A model generated the notes under the pieces. The model searched no databases. It had not been told where the DNA came from and was given only the letters and a program-made list of their open reading frames with translations. From the NCBI RefSeq assembly GCF_001654845.1, contig NZ_LXES01000014.1, positions 1-64,000 on the forward strand: a stretch of 64,000 nucleotides of DNA. The letters are read 5' to 3'. A program made the translations under genes and the position numbers. Of the stretch, positions 46,299 through 55,333 are shown piece after piece. Source of the stretch: Enterobacter soli ATCC BAA-2102 (GTDB lineage: Bacteria > Pseudomonadota > Gammaproteobacteria > Enterobacterales > Enterobacteriaceae). The stretch's first letter is position 1; every line of letters begins with the position of its first letter.

Positions 46299-46454
46299 CA
46301 AAGTGTAGCATCAATCTGTACGTGTAAATTCCTGAATACGGCGGCGGGTGACGATAACGCCGCCCTGTCCCTCTCTGCATCATCTACCGTAAAACTGCCA
46401 TCACAGAGACAACAATGTTAGGATGGTCAACGGTTGATAATGACGGTAACAAGC

Positions 46455-47396
46455 ATGTTAGACAATGTTTTGAGAATTGCCACACGCCAAAGCCCCCTTG
46501 CGCTCTGGCAGGCACAATATGTTAAGCAGCGCCTTGAAGCCTGCCATTCTGGTTTGCGCGTCGAGCTGGTGCCAATGGTAACGCGCGGTGACATCATTCT
46601 TGATACGCCGCTGGCAAAAGTGGGCGGAAAAGGCTTATTTGTCAAAGAGCTGGAACTGGCATTGCTTGATAACCGCGCCGATATCGCCGTACATTCGATG
46701 AAAGATGTGCCCGTTGAGTTCCCGGAAGGTTTAGGGCTGGTGACCATCTGCGAGCGCGAAGATCCGCGCGACGCATTTGTTTCAAACCACTACGATTCGC
46801 TCGATGCGTTGCCACAGGGCAGCGTGGTTGGCACGTCAAGTTTACGTCGCCAGTGTCAGTTGGCAGAACGCCGCCCGGATCTGGTGATTCGCTCGCTTCG
46901 CGGCAACGTGGGCACACGCCTGAGTAAGCTGGATAACGGCGAATACGATGCGATTATTCTGGCCGTGGCGGGGCTGAAGCGTCTGGGGCTGGAATCGCGC
47001 GTCCGCGTTGCGCTGCCGCCAGAACTGTCGCTGCCGGCAGTCGGCCAGGGTGCAGTCGGTATTGAGTGCCGTCTGGATGATGCGCGTACCCGCGAGCTGC
47101 TCGCGCCGCTGAATCATGACGACACCGCAATTCGTGTCAAAGCCGAGCGCGCCATGAACACCCGTCTTGAAGGCGGCTGTCAGGTGCCAATTGGCAGCTA
47201 TGCTGAATTAACCGATGGCGAGCTGTGGCTGCGCGCGCTGGTTGGCGCACCGGATGGCTCACAGATGGTTCGCGGCGAACGTCGCGGTAAGCCGCAAGAT
47301 GCCGAACAGCTTGGCGTTTCGCTGGCGGAAGAGTTGCTCAATAACGGCGCCCGTGAAATTCTGGCGGACGTATATAACGGAGAACCCCCTGCATGA
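46455..47396 (+). CDS. hemC: Porphobilinogen deaminase HemC
   Basis: HemC joins four porphobilinogens into hydroxymethylbilane. The start at 46455 gives 313 residues, as in E. coli ([20 protein letters not shown]). In-frame upstream starts exist at 46440 (ATG) and 46434 (TTG), and the best Shine-Dalgarno match (AGGATGG, 46420-46426) suits the TTG better. The cofactor-binding Cys is in [13 protein letters not shown] (about 242), and the catalytic Asp lies in [14 protein letters not shown]. It overlaps hemD by 4 bp in hemCDXY. Confidence 0.96.
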   Translation: MLDNVLRIATRQSPLALWQAQYVKQRLEACHSGLRVELVPMVTRGDIILDTPLAKVGGKGLFVKELELALLDNRADIAVHSMKDVPVEFPEGLGLVTICEREDPRDAFVSNHYDSLDALPQGSVVGTSSLRRQCQLAERRPDLVIRSLRGNVGTRLSKLDNGEYDAIILAVAGLKRLGLESRVRVALPPELSLPAVGQGAVGIECRLDDARTRELLAPLNHDDTAIRVKAERAMNTRLEGGCQVPIGSYAELTDGELWLRALVGAPDGSQMVRGERRGKPQDAEQLGVSLAEELLNNGAREILADVYNGEPPA

Positions 47397-48133
47397 GTAT
47401 TCTTGTCACCCGCCCTTCTCCCGCAGGAGAACAATTAGTGAGCCGTCTGCGCACACTGGGGCAGGTGGCCTGGAGTTTTCCGTTGATTGAATTCTCCCCC
47501 GGTCGGGAGCTGCCTGCGCTCGCCGACCAGATGAATACCTTGCAGGAAGGCGATCTGCTTTTTGCCCTGTCGCAACATGCCGTGGAGTTTGCCCATGCCC
47601 AGTTGCAACAGGCCGGATCGCACTGGCCCACCGCTCCGCGCTATTTCGCGATTGGGCGCACCACCGCACTGGCCCTGCATACCGTAAGTGGAATAGATAT
47701 TCGCTATCCGTTAGATCGGGAAATTAGCGAAGTCTTGCTACAATTACCTGAATTACAAACTATTGCCGGAAAGCGCGCGCTCATTTTACGCGGTAACGGC
47801 GGGCGCGAATTGCTTGGCGAAACCTTAAGTGAACGTGGTGCTGACGTCACGTTCTGCGAATGCTATCAGCGCAATGCAAAAAATTATGATGGCGCGGAAG
47901 AAGCGATGCGTTGGCACATGCGCGGCGTCGATACCCTGGTGGTCACCAGTGGTGAAATGCTGCAACAGCTCTGGTCGCTGATTCCGCTTTGGTATCGTGA
48001 AAACTGGTTACTCCGCTGTCGGCTTCTGGTCGTCAGTGAGCGTCTGGCGAACCACGCCCGGGAACTGGGCTGGCAAGATATTCGGATCGCTGATAACGCC
48101 GACAACGATGCGCTGCTGCGCGCATTACAATAA
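47393..48133 (+). CDS. hemD: Uroporphyrinogen-III synthase HemD
   Basis: HemD cyclises hydroxymethylbilane to uroporphyrinogen III with inversion of ring D. The 246 residues have the E. coli length and the two-domain fold typical of this poorly conserved family. Recognisable parts are [18 protein letters not shown] at the start, [29 protein letters not shown] and [15 protein letters not shown]. It overlaps hemC (ATGA) and is followed 21 bp later by hemX. Confidence 0.95.
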   Translation: MSILVTRPSPAGEQLVSRLRTLGQVAWSFPLIEFSPGRELPALADQMNTLQEGDLLFALSQHAVEFAHAQLQQAGSHWPTAPRYFAIGRTTALALHTVSGIDIRYPLDREISEVLLQLPELQTIAGKRALILRGNGGRELLGETLSERGADVTFCECYQRNAKNYDGAEEAMRWHMRGVDTLVVTSGEMLQQLWSLIPLWYRENWLLRCRLLVVSERLANHARELGWQDIRIADNADNDALLRALQ

Positions 48134-48154
48134 CTCTCATAATGGGAAGCCATA

Positions 48155-49357
48155 ATGACGGAACACGAAAAATCCTCCGCCGTGGTTGAAGAGACCAGGG
48201 AGACTGTGGATACCACACCACAGTCAGAAACGACTGAGAAAACCGTTGAGAAGAAAAACGGCAGCAACAAAACCAGCCTGGTGCTAAGCGCGATTGCCAT
48301 CGCCATTGCCCTGGCCGCCGGTGTTGGCCTGTATGGTCTGGTGAAACAACAAGGCACCAACCAGACGGCCACCAGCGATGCGCTGGTTAATCAGCTCACT
48401 GCCCTGCAAAAAGCGCAGGAAACGCAAAAAGATGAGCTGGAAAGCACTATCAAACAGCAGGCGACTGCACTTTCCGAAGCCAACAGCAAGCAAGAAGAGC
48501 TGACCAAACAGCTGAGTGAAGTGCAGCAAAAAGTCGCCACCATTTCCGGTACTGATGCCAAAACCTGGCTGCTTTCTCAGGCCGATTTCCTGGTGAAACT
48601 GGCCGGGCGTAAGCTCTGGAGCGATCAGGATGTCACCACCGCCGCCGCGCTGTTGAAAAGCGCCGATGCAAGCCTTGCCGACATGAACGACCCGAGCCTT
48701 ATCACCGCACGTCGTGCCATTACCGAAGATATCGCCAGCCTGTCTGCCGTTTCTCAGGTCGACTACGACGGCATTATTCTCAAGGTCAATCAGCTCTCCA
48801 ACCAGATTGATAACCTGCAACTGGCGGATAACAACGACGACGACTCCCCGATGGATTCCGACGGTACCGAGCTTTCCAGTTCGCTGGGCGAATGGCGCGT
48901 GAACCTGCAAAAAAGCTGGCAGAACTTTATGGACAGCTTTATTACCATCCGTCGTCGCGATGAAACCGCCGTACCGTTGTTAGCGCCGAACCAGGACGTC
49001 TATTTGCGCGAGAACATTCGCTCTCGTCTGCTGGTTGCCGCACAGGCGGTTCCGCGTCATCAGGAAGAGACGTACAAACAGGCGCTGGATAATGTCTCTA
49101 CCTGGGTACGCGCTTACTACAACACCGATGATGCCACCACCCAGGCATTCCTCGAAGATATCGACAAGCTGAGCCAGCAGAACATCACCATGAATGTCCC
49201 GGATAAGCTGGCCAGCCAGCCAATTCTGGAAAAGCTGATGCAAACACGTGTACGTAACTTGCTGGCACAGCCAGGCGTTCCGGCGGAGCCTAACGCCGAA
49301 GCTCCTGCTGCTGCACCGGCAGCGCCAGCACCTGAAAACGCGCCACAGGGAGAGTAA
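48155..49357 (+). CDS. hemX: HemX protein (uroporphyrinogen-III C-methyltransferase family name, function uncertain)
   Basis: HemX is a 400-residue inner-membrane protein with a charged N-terminus, one membrane helix ([20 protein letters not shown], about 47-66) and a long periplasmic part. That part starts with a coiled coil rich in Lys/Gln/Glu ([19 protein letters not shown]). The tail is an Ala/Pro repeat ([16 protein letters not shown]). Databases call it a methyltransferase, but no SAM motif is visible, and its role in haem synthesis is not established. It is cotranscribed in hemCDXY. Confidence 0.93.
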   Translation: MTEHEKSSAVVEETRETVDTTPQSETTEKTVEKKNGSNKTSLVLSAIAIAIALAAGVGLYGLVKQQGTNQTATSDALVNQLTALQKAQETQKDELESTIKQQATALSEANSKQEELTKQLSEVQQKVATISGTDAKTWLLSQADFLVKLAGRKLWSDQDVTTAAALLKSADASLADMNDPSLITARRAITEDIASLSAVSQVDYDGIILKVNQLSNQIDNLQLADNNDDDSPMDSDGTELSSSLGEWRVNLQKSWQNFMDSFITIRRRDETAVPLLAPNQDVYLRENIRSRLLVAAQAVPRHQEETYKQALDNVSTWVRAYYNTDDATTQAFLEDIDKLSQQNITMNVPDKLASQPILEKLMQTRVRNLLAQPGVPAEPNAEAPAAAPAAPAPENAPQGE

Positions 49358-49359
49358 TC

Positions 49360-50559
49360 ATGTTGAAAGTGTTATTACTCTTCTTACTGTTGATCGCCGG
49401 GATCGTCCTGGGGCCAATGCTTGCAGGGCATCAGGGTTATGTCCTGATCCAGACCGATAACTACAACATCGAAACCAGCGTGACCGGCCTGGTGATCATC
49501 CTGATCCTCGCGGTTGTCGTGCTGTTCGCCATTGAATGGATTCTGCGCCGCATTTTCCGTACCGGCGCGCATACCCGCGGCTGGTTTGTCGGTCGTAAAC
49601 GCCGTCGCGCCCGCAAGCAGACTGAACAGGCGCTGCTTAAACTCGCCGAAGGTGACTATCAGCAGGTTGAAAAGCTGATGTCGAAAAATGCCGATCATGC
49701 AGAGCAGCCGGTGGTGAACTACTTGTTGGCGGCAGAAGCGGCGCAGCAGCGTGGTGATGAAGCCCGTGCGAATCAGCATCTTGAACGTGCTTCCGAGCTG
49801 GCTTCAAACGATCAGATCCCGGTTGAAATCACCCGCGTTCGTCTGCAACTTGCGCGTAATGAAAATCACGCAGCACGTCATGGCATCGACCGTCTGCTGG
49901 AAATCACCCCGCGTCACCCGGAAGTGCTGCGTCTTGCCGAGCAGGCCTATATCCGTACCGGTGCATGGGGCTCGCTGCTGGATATCATCCCATCGATGGC
50001 GAAGGCAGAGGTGGGCGATGACGAACACCGTGACGAACTTCAGCGCCTGGCATGGATTGGGCTGATGGATCAGGCGCGTGCCGATCTGGGCAGCGATGGT
50101 CTGAAAACCTGGTGGAAGAACCAGAGCCGTAAAACACGCCAGCAGATCCCGCTGCAAGTGGCGATGGCTGAACATCTGATTGAGTGTGACGATCATGACA
50201 CCGCCCAGGAGATCCTCCTCGACGGCCTGAAACGCCAGTACGACGACCGTCTGGTGATGGTGATCCCACGCCTGAAAACCAACAACCCGGAGCAGCTGGA
50301 AAAAGTGTTACGCCAGCAGATCAAAACCGTGGGTGACCGCCCGCTGTTATGGAGCACGCTGGGTCAGTCGCTGATGAAACACGGCGAATGGCAGGAGGCG
50401 AGCCTCGCTTTCCGTGCAGCGCTAAAACAGCGTCCTGACGCGTTTGACTACGCCTGGCTTGCCGATACGCTGGACAAGCTCCACAAGCCGGAAGAGGCGG
50501 CAGCCATGCGCCGCGACGGGCTACTGCTAACCTTGCAAAATAATGCAAATCAGCAGTAA
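49360..50559 (+). CDS. hemY: HemY, inner-membrane TPR protein
   Basis: HemY is a 399-residue protein with two N-terminal membrane helices (MLKVLLLFLLLIAGIVLG and GLVIILILAVVVLFAIEWIL), then a basic stretch (GRKRRRARKQ) and a cytoplasmic array of TPR-like helices. E. coli HemY is the non-catalytic 'protoheme IX biogenesis protein', not the protoporphyrinogen oxidase of the same name in Bacillus. It starts 2 bp after hemX and is followed by a terminator. Confidence 0.95.
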   Translation: MLKVLLLFLLLIAGIVLGPMLAGHQGYVLIQTDNYNIETSVTGLVIILILAVVVLFAIEWILRRIFRTGAHTRGWFVGRKRRRARKQTEQALLKLAEGDYQQVEKLMSKNADHAEQPVVNYLLAAEAAQQRGDEARANQHLERASELASNDQIPVEITRVRLQLARNENHAARHGIDRLLEITPRHPEVLRLAEQAYIRTGAWGSLLDIIPSMAKAEVGDDEHRDELQRLAWIGLMDQARADLGSDGLKTWWKNQSRKTRQQIPLQVAMAEHLIECDDHDTAQEILLDGLKRQYDDRLVMVIPRLKTNNPEQLEKVLRQQIKTVGDRPLLWSTLGQSLMKHGEWQEASLAFRAALKQRPDAFDYAWLADTLDKLHKPEEAAAMRRDGLLLTLQNNANQQ

Positions 50560-50565
50560 CAAAAC

Positions 50566-50591
50566 AGGAGGCCAGTCGGCCTCCTTTTTTT
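50566..50591 (+). terminator. Intrinsic terminator of hemCDXY
   Basis: AGGAGGCC (50566-50573) pairs with GGCCTCCT (50578-50585) around a 4-base loop and is followed by TTTTTT. Confidence 0.92.
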
Positions 50592-50730
50592 ATCGCTCAT
50601 CACCTGCTACATTCAATCCAACATCACCCGGAAATGAACCCGCCAATGTAACGACATCTTTTCATTAACCTTTTTTCATACACGCGCTGATTGCTGCGTG
50701 GACTAAATCGTTTTTGAAAGGAATGTCTTC

Positions 50731-51942
50731 ATGAACTCGCTTTTGTATGCGCTTGTTGAAGCGCTGCGCAGCCACCGCTGGCTTCGCTTGCTGGCCTGCG
50801 CCTTTATCTTTACTTCACTGGGCAATGGATTAACGCAGGTTGTGGTGTTTGGCCTGCTGTTGCAGTGGCAGGCACCCGCCGCCCTGTTAACCCTCGCCTA
50901 TTTCTTTGCCACCGTACCCGGGTTTATCGGCAGCCTGATCGGCGAAAGATTATGCCTGCGCTTTTCACCGATCGGTTTGCTGGTGCTGACGGAGCTGCTG
51001 GGGTTAATCGCCCTGCTCTTCCCTATGCTTGGCGTGCATTACCACAGCATTCCGGCGTTACTTGCCGTGCAATCCGCGGAAGCGCTCCTGAGCGGAATGA
51101 GCTGGCCGGCACTGACCTTATTGTTCAAACGTGGGCTGACAGAACATGAACTCCCCGCGGCCACCTGCCTTGAGAATGTGATTTTTGCCTCTCAGGTACT
51201 GTTAGGGACAGGGCTGGGTGTGGTGCTGTTTCAGCGGATCCCCGTTCAGCCGTTACTGGTAATAGATGCAGCGAGCTTTCTGGGTTCGATACTGATGTTG
51301 TTTCTGGCAGGAAAGGCGTTTATCTCCCGGGCAACACCGAAACCCGCTGATGAGCAACCGTCCGTCACGTTACGCTGGCAGCATCTCACGGTACGGCAAA
51401 AGCGTAGCCTGCTGCTGTTACCCGCGCTGGCGGCCGTAGGCTCGCCTGCTATGGCGCTGCTTCCGGCCCTGGTGCAGCAGATCCAACCTGCCGATGCAGC
51501 CAGCCTCGCCCTGCCCCTGCTCTTCGCCAGAAGCCTGGGCCAGCTGTGCGGCCCTATGCTGCTTAAGAAAGACAGCCTGGCGCGATACGCGGCGAAAAAC
51601 CGCCTGCTGCTGATTTGCATGAGCGTATTTCTGCTGGCATATGGCGTGATACCGTTTGTATCAGGGGGCGCGGTGGTGGCACTGGGGATGGTCTTTATCG
51701 CCCATCTGGCATCAAACATTGTCTTTGCGGCGGGAACGTTTGGGGTACTGAGTAGCTTTCATGCCATGCAGATCGCTTCAGCCAGCGGTAAAGCCTGGCG
51801 ATGGCAGACGATCAGCGCCTCACTCTTTACCGGTATTGCCGCTCTGGCAACGATATCGCTTGGCGCAATTCAGACACTGTATGTGGTCTCTGCCAGTGCG
51901 CTGCTGCTGGTTGCCCTCATCATGGCGCGTTTCCGGGAATAA
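50731..51942 (+). CDS. MFS transporter of unknown substrate
   Basis: This is a 403-residue, very hydrophobic protein with about 12 predicted helices and a typical MFS half-length pattern. It has an N-terminal half (FIFTSLGNGLTQVVVFGLLL; FFATVPGFIGSLIGE), a hydrophilic central loop near residue 200 (SRATPKPADEQPSVTLRWQH), and a C-terminal half. AAAGGA lies eight bases before the ATG. Nothing in it indicates a substrate. It has no counterpart at this site in E. coli K-12, where aslA/aslB occur nearby. It faces glmZ tail to tail. It may be a drug or metabolite exporter, but that is a guess. Confidence 0.85.
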   Translation: MNSLLYALVEALRSHRWLRLLACAFIFTSLGNGLTQVVVFGLLLQWQAPAALLTLAYFFATVPGFIGSLIGERLCLRFSPIGLLVLTELLGLIALLFPMLGVHYHSIPALLAVQSAEALLSGMSWPALTLLFKRGLTEHELPAATCLENVIFASQVLLGTGLGVVLFQRIPVQPLLVIDAASFLGSILMLFLAGKAFISRATPKPADEQPSVTLRWQHLTVRQKRSLLLLPALAAVGSPAMALLPALVQQIQPADAASLALPLLFARSLGQLCGPMLLKKDSLARYAAKNRLLLICMSVFLLAYGVIPFVSGGAVVALGMVFIAHLASNIVFAAGTFGVLSSFHAMQIASASGKAWRWQTISASLFTGIAALATISLGAIQTLYVVSASALLLVALIMARFRE

Positions 51943-51947
51943 GGCAT

Positions 51948-52148
51948 AAAAAAACGCCTGCTAAAAAGCAGGCGTTAAAACAGGTCTGTAAGACAACATA
52001 TTGGTGCTTCACTCAACGTTATGTCCATGGTGTTTGATGAGGCCGAAGCGACATCTGTCTGTGGACGATAAGCACCGTAAACGGCTCTGCGTCATTCCGG
52101 AGTTTATGAGGCACTAAGGCGAACATAAGAGATGGAATGAGCATCTAC
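51948..52148 (-). ncRNA. glmZ: Small RNA GlmZ (SraJ)
   Basis: GlmZ base-pairs with the glmS mRNA, with Hfq, to activate glucosamine-6-phosphate synthase. It is destroyed by RNase E/RapZ unless GlmY titrates RapZ (established). The minus strand from 52148 starts GTAGATGCTCATTCCATC and follows E. coli GlmZ nearly base for base. That includes the glmS-pairing part (ACACCATGGACATAACG) and GTTGAGTGAAGCACC. It ends in a perfect 10-bp terminator stem (51953-51962 with 51967-51976) and a T-run. The length of about 201 nt compares with 207 in E. coli. In E. coli it also lies between hemY and the tRNA operon. Confidence 0.96.
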
Positions 52149-52175
52149 ACGTATATTATTGCACGTTACATGCCA
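52149..52175 (-). promoter_or_regulatory. Overlapping sigma-54-like (and sigma-70 -10) promoter of glmZ
   Basis: On the minus strand TGGCATG (52175-52169) and GTGCA (52164-52160) match the -24/-12 sigma-54 consensus, with GG and GC exactly ten bases apart. The -12 C predicts a start at 52149, one base from the GlmZ 5' end. TAATAT (52158-52153) could serve as a sigma-70 -10, but no good -35 accompanies it. Confidence 0.75.
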
Positions 52176-52247
52176 GAGTTGCACCAGAGAGTGTTATCCC
52201 GCGCAACATTTTAAAATAAAAGGCTTTTTCGTTATTCTGGCAACGGT

Positions 52248-52362
52248 TGTGCCCCAGAAAGCACAGGCAAAGCGATCAAAGTGTTGCCTGGAAGCGACAG
52301 CAATAGCGCCAGAAGGCTAAACGTTTATTTTTCAGTGAATTAGGTGTCGCTGAATCACGACA
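52248..52362. promoter_or_regulatory. Three dyads resembling GlrR (QseF) activator sites upstream of glmZ
   Basis: TGTC-N10-GACA is the known GlrR target. A perfect copy lies at 52345-52362 and a one-mismatch copy (TGTT-N10-GACA) at 52282-52299. A weaker TGTG-N10-CACA dyad lies at 52248-52265. All are 100-215 bp upstream of the sigma-54-like promoter, a normal distance for an enhancer-binding protein. An IHF-like sequence (GATCAAAGTGTTG, 52274-52286) overlaps the middle one. The 300 bases between GlmZ and proM hold no gene that I can see. Confidence 0.7.
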
Positions 52363-52414
52363 AAGATACCGGGCGTTGTCGGGGAATGACAACAGCAGTG
52401 AGGAACGACAGAAA

Positions 52415-52440
52415 ACAAAAAACCCCGCCGAAGCGGGGTT
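52415..52440 (-). terminator. Intrinsic terminator of the tRNA operon
   Basis: AACCCCGC (52421-52428) and GCGGGGTT (52433-52440) form a stem with a 4-base loop. On the minus strand it is followed by TTTTTTG, 7 bp past the tRNA-Pro CCA. Confidence 0.92.
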
Positions 52441-52446
52441 CAAAAT

Positions 52447-52523
52447 TGGTCGGCGAGAGAGGATTCGAACCTCCGACCCACTGGTCCCAAACCAGTTGCG
52501 CTACCAAGCTGCGCTACTCGCCG
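52447..52523 (-). tRNA. proM: tRNA-Pro (anticodon UGG)
   Basis: This 77-nt cloverleaf has an encoded CCA (TGG at 52447-52449 on the plus strand), the T-loop GGTTCGAATCC and the anticodon loop CTGGTTTGGGACCAG with UGG. It is the last gene of the four-tRNA operon, as in E. coli argX-hisR-leuT-proM. Confidence 0.97.
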
Positions 52524-52569
52524 ATGTACTGCTTTTTTGAATTTTTAGTTCAATTCATTTTAAAAGTCG

Positions 52570-52655
52570 TGGTGCGAGGGGGGGGACTCGAACCCCCACA
52601 TCCTAAGGACACTAACACCTGAAGCTAGCGCGTCTACCAATTCCGCCACCTTCGC
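52570..52655 (-). tRNA. leuT: tRNA-Leu (anticodon CAG)
   Basis: This 86-nt class II tRNA has a long variable arm, an encoded CCA and the anticodon segment CTTCAGGTG. It is one base shorter than the E. coli leuT product because the variable-arm loop is reduced (CCTTAGG). The T-arm contains an eight-G/eight-C run typical of this isoacceptor. Confidence 0.97.
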
Positions 52656-52676
52656 AATTCACAACTCTTCAAATAA

Positions 52677-52752
52677 TGGGGTGGCTAATGGGATTCGAAC
52701 CCACGACAACTGGAATCACAATCCAGGGCTCTACCAACTGAGCTATAGCCAC
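52677..52752 (-). tRNA. hisR: tRNA-His (anticodon GUG)
   Basis: This 76-nt tRNA has an encoded CCA, the discriminator C73 and the anticodon loop GGATTGTGATTCC. Base 52753 supplies the genome-encoded G-1 that pairs with C73, the identity element for HisRS. Confidence 0.97.
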
Positions 52753-52820
52753 CACTGATAATACTTTCACGCGGTACTGACTACTTCTCAGACCACCGCA
52801 GCTCTAGCGCCGGGACAAAA

Positions 52821-52897
<77 letters not shown>

Positions 52898-52918
52898 TTA
52901 GCGCCGTTGCGGGGCTGG

Positions 52919-52947
52919 ATATTACGTACCTCCGTCCCCGCTGTCTA
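52919..52947 (-). promoter_or_regulatory. Promoter of the argX-hisR-leuT-proM operon
   Basis: TAGACA (52947-52942), a 17 bp spacer and TAATAT (52924-52919) are followed by a GC-rich discriminator (CCAGCCCCGC). This is the usual signature of growth-rate and ppGpp-controlled stable RNA promoters. An A/T tract (TTTTTTTAAAAAAAG) upstream may act as an UP element. Confidence 0.82.
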
Positions 52948-52999
52948 GTGCTTTTTTTAAAAAAATGCGCGTTTGGTTATGCTTTGCACACTTTGCCGC

Positions 53000-54385
53000 T
53001 TATTCCTCCACTTTCTGCGTGGAGGCACGGCGGCCAAGGCCAAACAACTTGTACCCTGCGGTCACGGCGGCCAGGAAGATCATCCCGACAAACAGCGACA
53101 TGCGGGTATCGTCATTAAAGTACATACCGATTAAAACGCAAATCAGGAACGCCATCGTTAAATAGTTCGCCCACGGGAACAGAATGGAGCGGAACGGATG
53201 GCTGGCAATCGCCTTTTTGTGTGCCTGACGGAAACGCAGCTGGCTAATCAGGATCACAAACCACGGGATCATCCCCGGCAACACGCTGGCGCTATACACG
53301 TAGACAAACACGCGCTGTGGATTCGGGATGATGTAGTTCAGGCATGAACCAATCAGCAGGATCACAATCGATACCGCCACGCCCGCAACCGGAACGCCTG
53401 CACGGGACACTTTCCCCATTGCCGCTGGCAGCTGGTTGTTTTTGGAAAGTGCATACAACATACGGCCGCAGCTGTACATTCCGCTGTTACAACCGGACAG
53501 CGCAGCCGTCAGGACCACAAAGTTGATGATCCCTGCCGCCGCCGTGATACCAATCTTCGCAAAGGTTAAAACAAACGGGCTACCGGTCGTACCGATTTCA
53601 TTCCACGGGAAGATGGTTACGATGACGAAGATCGCGCCCACATAGAAAATCAGGATGCGCCACAGTACCTTGCCTACCGCACTGCGCAATGTAACCTGCG
53701 GGTTTTTCGCTTCGCCGGCGGTGATACCAATCAGTTCAACACCCTGATAAGAGGCCACGACGATACACAGCGCGGTCAGGAAGCCCTTCCAGCCACCCGC
53801 GAAGAAGCCGCCGTTCTCGGTCAGGTTACCAAAGCCGATGGCGTGTCCGCCGTTGCCAATACCGAAGAAGATCACGCCCAGGCCGACCACAATCATCACA
53901 ATGATGGTGGTGACTTTGATCATCGCGAACCAGAATTCAATCTCACCGTACAGACGCACGGCGGCAAGGTTGGCCAGCGCCACTAACCCCACGGCGATAA
54001 GCGCGGGTATCCACTGGACCATATCCGGGAACCAGAACTGCACGTAGACCCCGATCGCGGTGATTTCCGAGATGCCAACGGCCATCCACATAAACCAGTA
54101 CGACCAGGCGGTCAGGTAGCCAAAGAACGGGCTCATATAGCGGTGCGCGTAAACGGCGAATGAACCGGTCACCGGCTCCAGGAAAAGCATTTCGCCCATC
54201 GAACGCATGATGAAGAAGACGAACAGCCCGGCGATGATATACGCCAGTAATACAGACGGGCCAGCCCATTTGAGCGTACTTGCGGAGCCCATAAACAGGC
54301 CAACGCCGATAGTGCCGCCCAGCGCTATCAATTCGATATGTCGAGCCTCCAGCCCACGCTGAAGCTCAGGTTTTTTCTCTGCCAT
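53000..54385 (-). CDS. yifK: Amino acid permease YifK (ThrP, threonine/serine transporter)
   Basis: YifK is an APC-superfamily proton symporter. The E. coli/Salmonella protein transports threonine and serine and is repressed by Lrp. The 461 residues show 12 helices, the N-terminal signature [22 protein letters not shown], and the helix-6/7 region [20 protein letters not shown] long, mostly A/T leader (54386-54581) separates it from wecG. No terminator is evident between yifK and the tRNA operon, so some read-through into argX is possible, as described for other enterobacteria. Confidence 0.95.
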   Translation of the reverse strand: MAEKKPELQRGLEARHIELIALGGTIGVGLFMGSASTLKWAGPSVLLAYIIAGLFVFFIMRSMGEMLFLEPVTGSFAVYAHRYMSPFFGYLTAWSYWFMWMAVGISEITAIGVYVQFWFPDMVQWIPALIAVGLVALANLAAVRLYGEIEFWFAMIKVTTIIVMIVVGLGVIFFGIGNGGHAIGFGNLTENGGFFAGGWKGFLTALCIVVASYQGVELIGITAGEAKNPQVTLRSAVGKVLWRILIFYVGAIFVIVTIFPWNEIGTTGSPFVLTFAKIGITAAAGIINFVVLTAALSGCNSGMYSCGRMLYALSKNNQLPAAMGKVSRAGVPVAGVAVSIVILLIGSCLNYIIPNPQRVFVYVYSASVLPGMIPWFVILISQLRFRQAHKKAIASHPFRSILFPWANYLTMAFLICVLIGMYFNDDTRMSLFVGMIFLAAVTAGYKLFGLGRRASTQKVEE

Positions 54386-54581
54386 AAATCCTCGGTTGTG
54401 TTTGCTGTTTCCCGGCTTTTACCGGTTTTATTTTTTTGGGGTACTGAAATATGCGGGGGAATGGTTTCTTAAATTCTGCTAAATGGCAAACGATGCATTA
54501 AAAAAATGAATGTATTGCACAGATACGCAGCAGTTTTGCAGGGGAGTTGCAGCGCGAATAGCATATCGCGCTACATTTTGA

Positions 54582-55322
54582 TTACATTTTTCCGGTGTAG
54601 TGCCAGGTGAGATAGCGCAGCAAACGAATCTGCCGTTTGATACGTGTAGGCTGAGATAACAGGCGATACAGCCACTCCAGCCCCAGGCGCTGCCACACCT
54701 TTGGTGCACGCTTAACATGGCCGGTAAAGACATCGTAAGTGCCGCCCACGCCCATGTAGAGCGCATTCGGGCACACCAGACGGCAATCACGCATCAGGAT
54801 CTCCTGGCGCGGAGACCCCATAGCCACCGTCACTATTTTCGCGCCGCTGTCGCGCACGCGCTCAAACAGCGCCTGCCGGTCTTCCGGTTTGAAATACCCG
54901 TCCTGGCTGCCAACGATATTCACATTCCACTGGCCACGCAGTTTCTGTTCCGTCTGTGCCAGCACGTCCGGCTTACCGCCTATCAGGAATACGGGCGTGC
55001 CTTCAGCCCCAGCACGCGCCATCAGGGCTTCCCACAGGTCTGCGCCTGCGACACGAGAAACCTGCGCACCCGGGTATTTTTTCCGGACAGAACGCACCAC
55101 GCTGATACCGTCGGCGTATTTAAACTCTGCGGCTTCTATCAGGCTTTTCACTTCAGCGTTATCTTCTATCGCCAGCATCTTTTCTGCGTTGATGGCCACC
55201 AGCGTGCCCGATTTCATCTGCCCTTCGGAGAACAGATAATCCAGCGCGTGTTGCATATCACGCCAGCCGATAAGCTGTATGCCGCGCAACGCGTAAAGCG
55301 GCGCGGAAGTCGTGTCAGTCAT
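54582..55322 (-). CDS. wecG: UDP-ManNAcA transferase WecG (ECA lipid II synthesis)
   Basis: WecG adds N-acetyl-D-mannosaminuronic acid from UDP-ManNAcA to lipid I (GlcNAc-PP-undecaprenol), making ECA lipid II. It is a 246-residue GT26 (WecG/TagA/CpsF) protein: [14 protein letters not shown] at the acceptor site, [52 protein letters not shown] and [19 protein letters not shown]. The basic C-terminus ([15 protein letters not shown]) probably binds the membrane. It is the last gene of the ECA operon. Confidence 0.96.
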   Translation of the reverse strand: MTDTTSAPLYALRGIQLIGWRDMQHALDYLFSEGQMKSGTLVAINAEKMLAIEDNAEVKSLIEAAEFKYADGISVVRSVRKKYPGAQVSRVAGADLWEALMARAGAEGTPVFLIGGKPDVLAQTEQKLRGQWNVNIVGSQDGYFKPEDRQALFERVRDSGAKIVTVAMGSPRQEILMRDCRLVCPNALYMGVGGTYDVFTGHVKRAPKVWQRLGLEWLYRLLSQPTRIKRQIRLLRYLTWHYTGKM

Positions 55323-55333
55323 AACATCCTTAC

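Noticed and set aside
51953..51976. Terminator of the MFS gene
   Set aside because: The stem directly follows the MFS stop, but the T-run is only on the minus strand. It is the GlmZ terminator, and any effect on plus-strand transcription is secondary.
52377..52391. TGTC-N7-GACA dyad near the tRNA terminator as a fourth GlrR site
   Set aside because: The spacing is seven bases, not the ten of GlrR targets.
54479..54790. 103-codon minus-strand frame overlapping wecG
   Set aside because: It overlaps wecG in another frame and the yifK-wecG gap. No SD or similarity.
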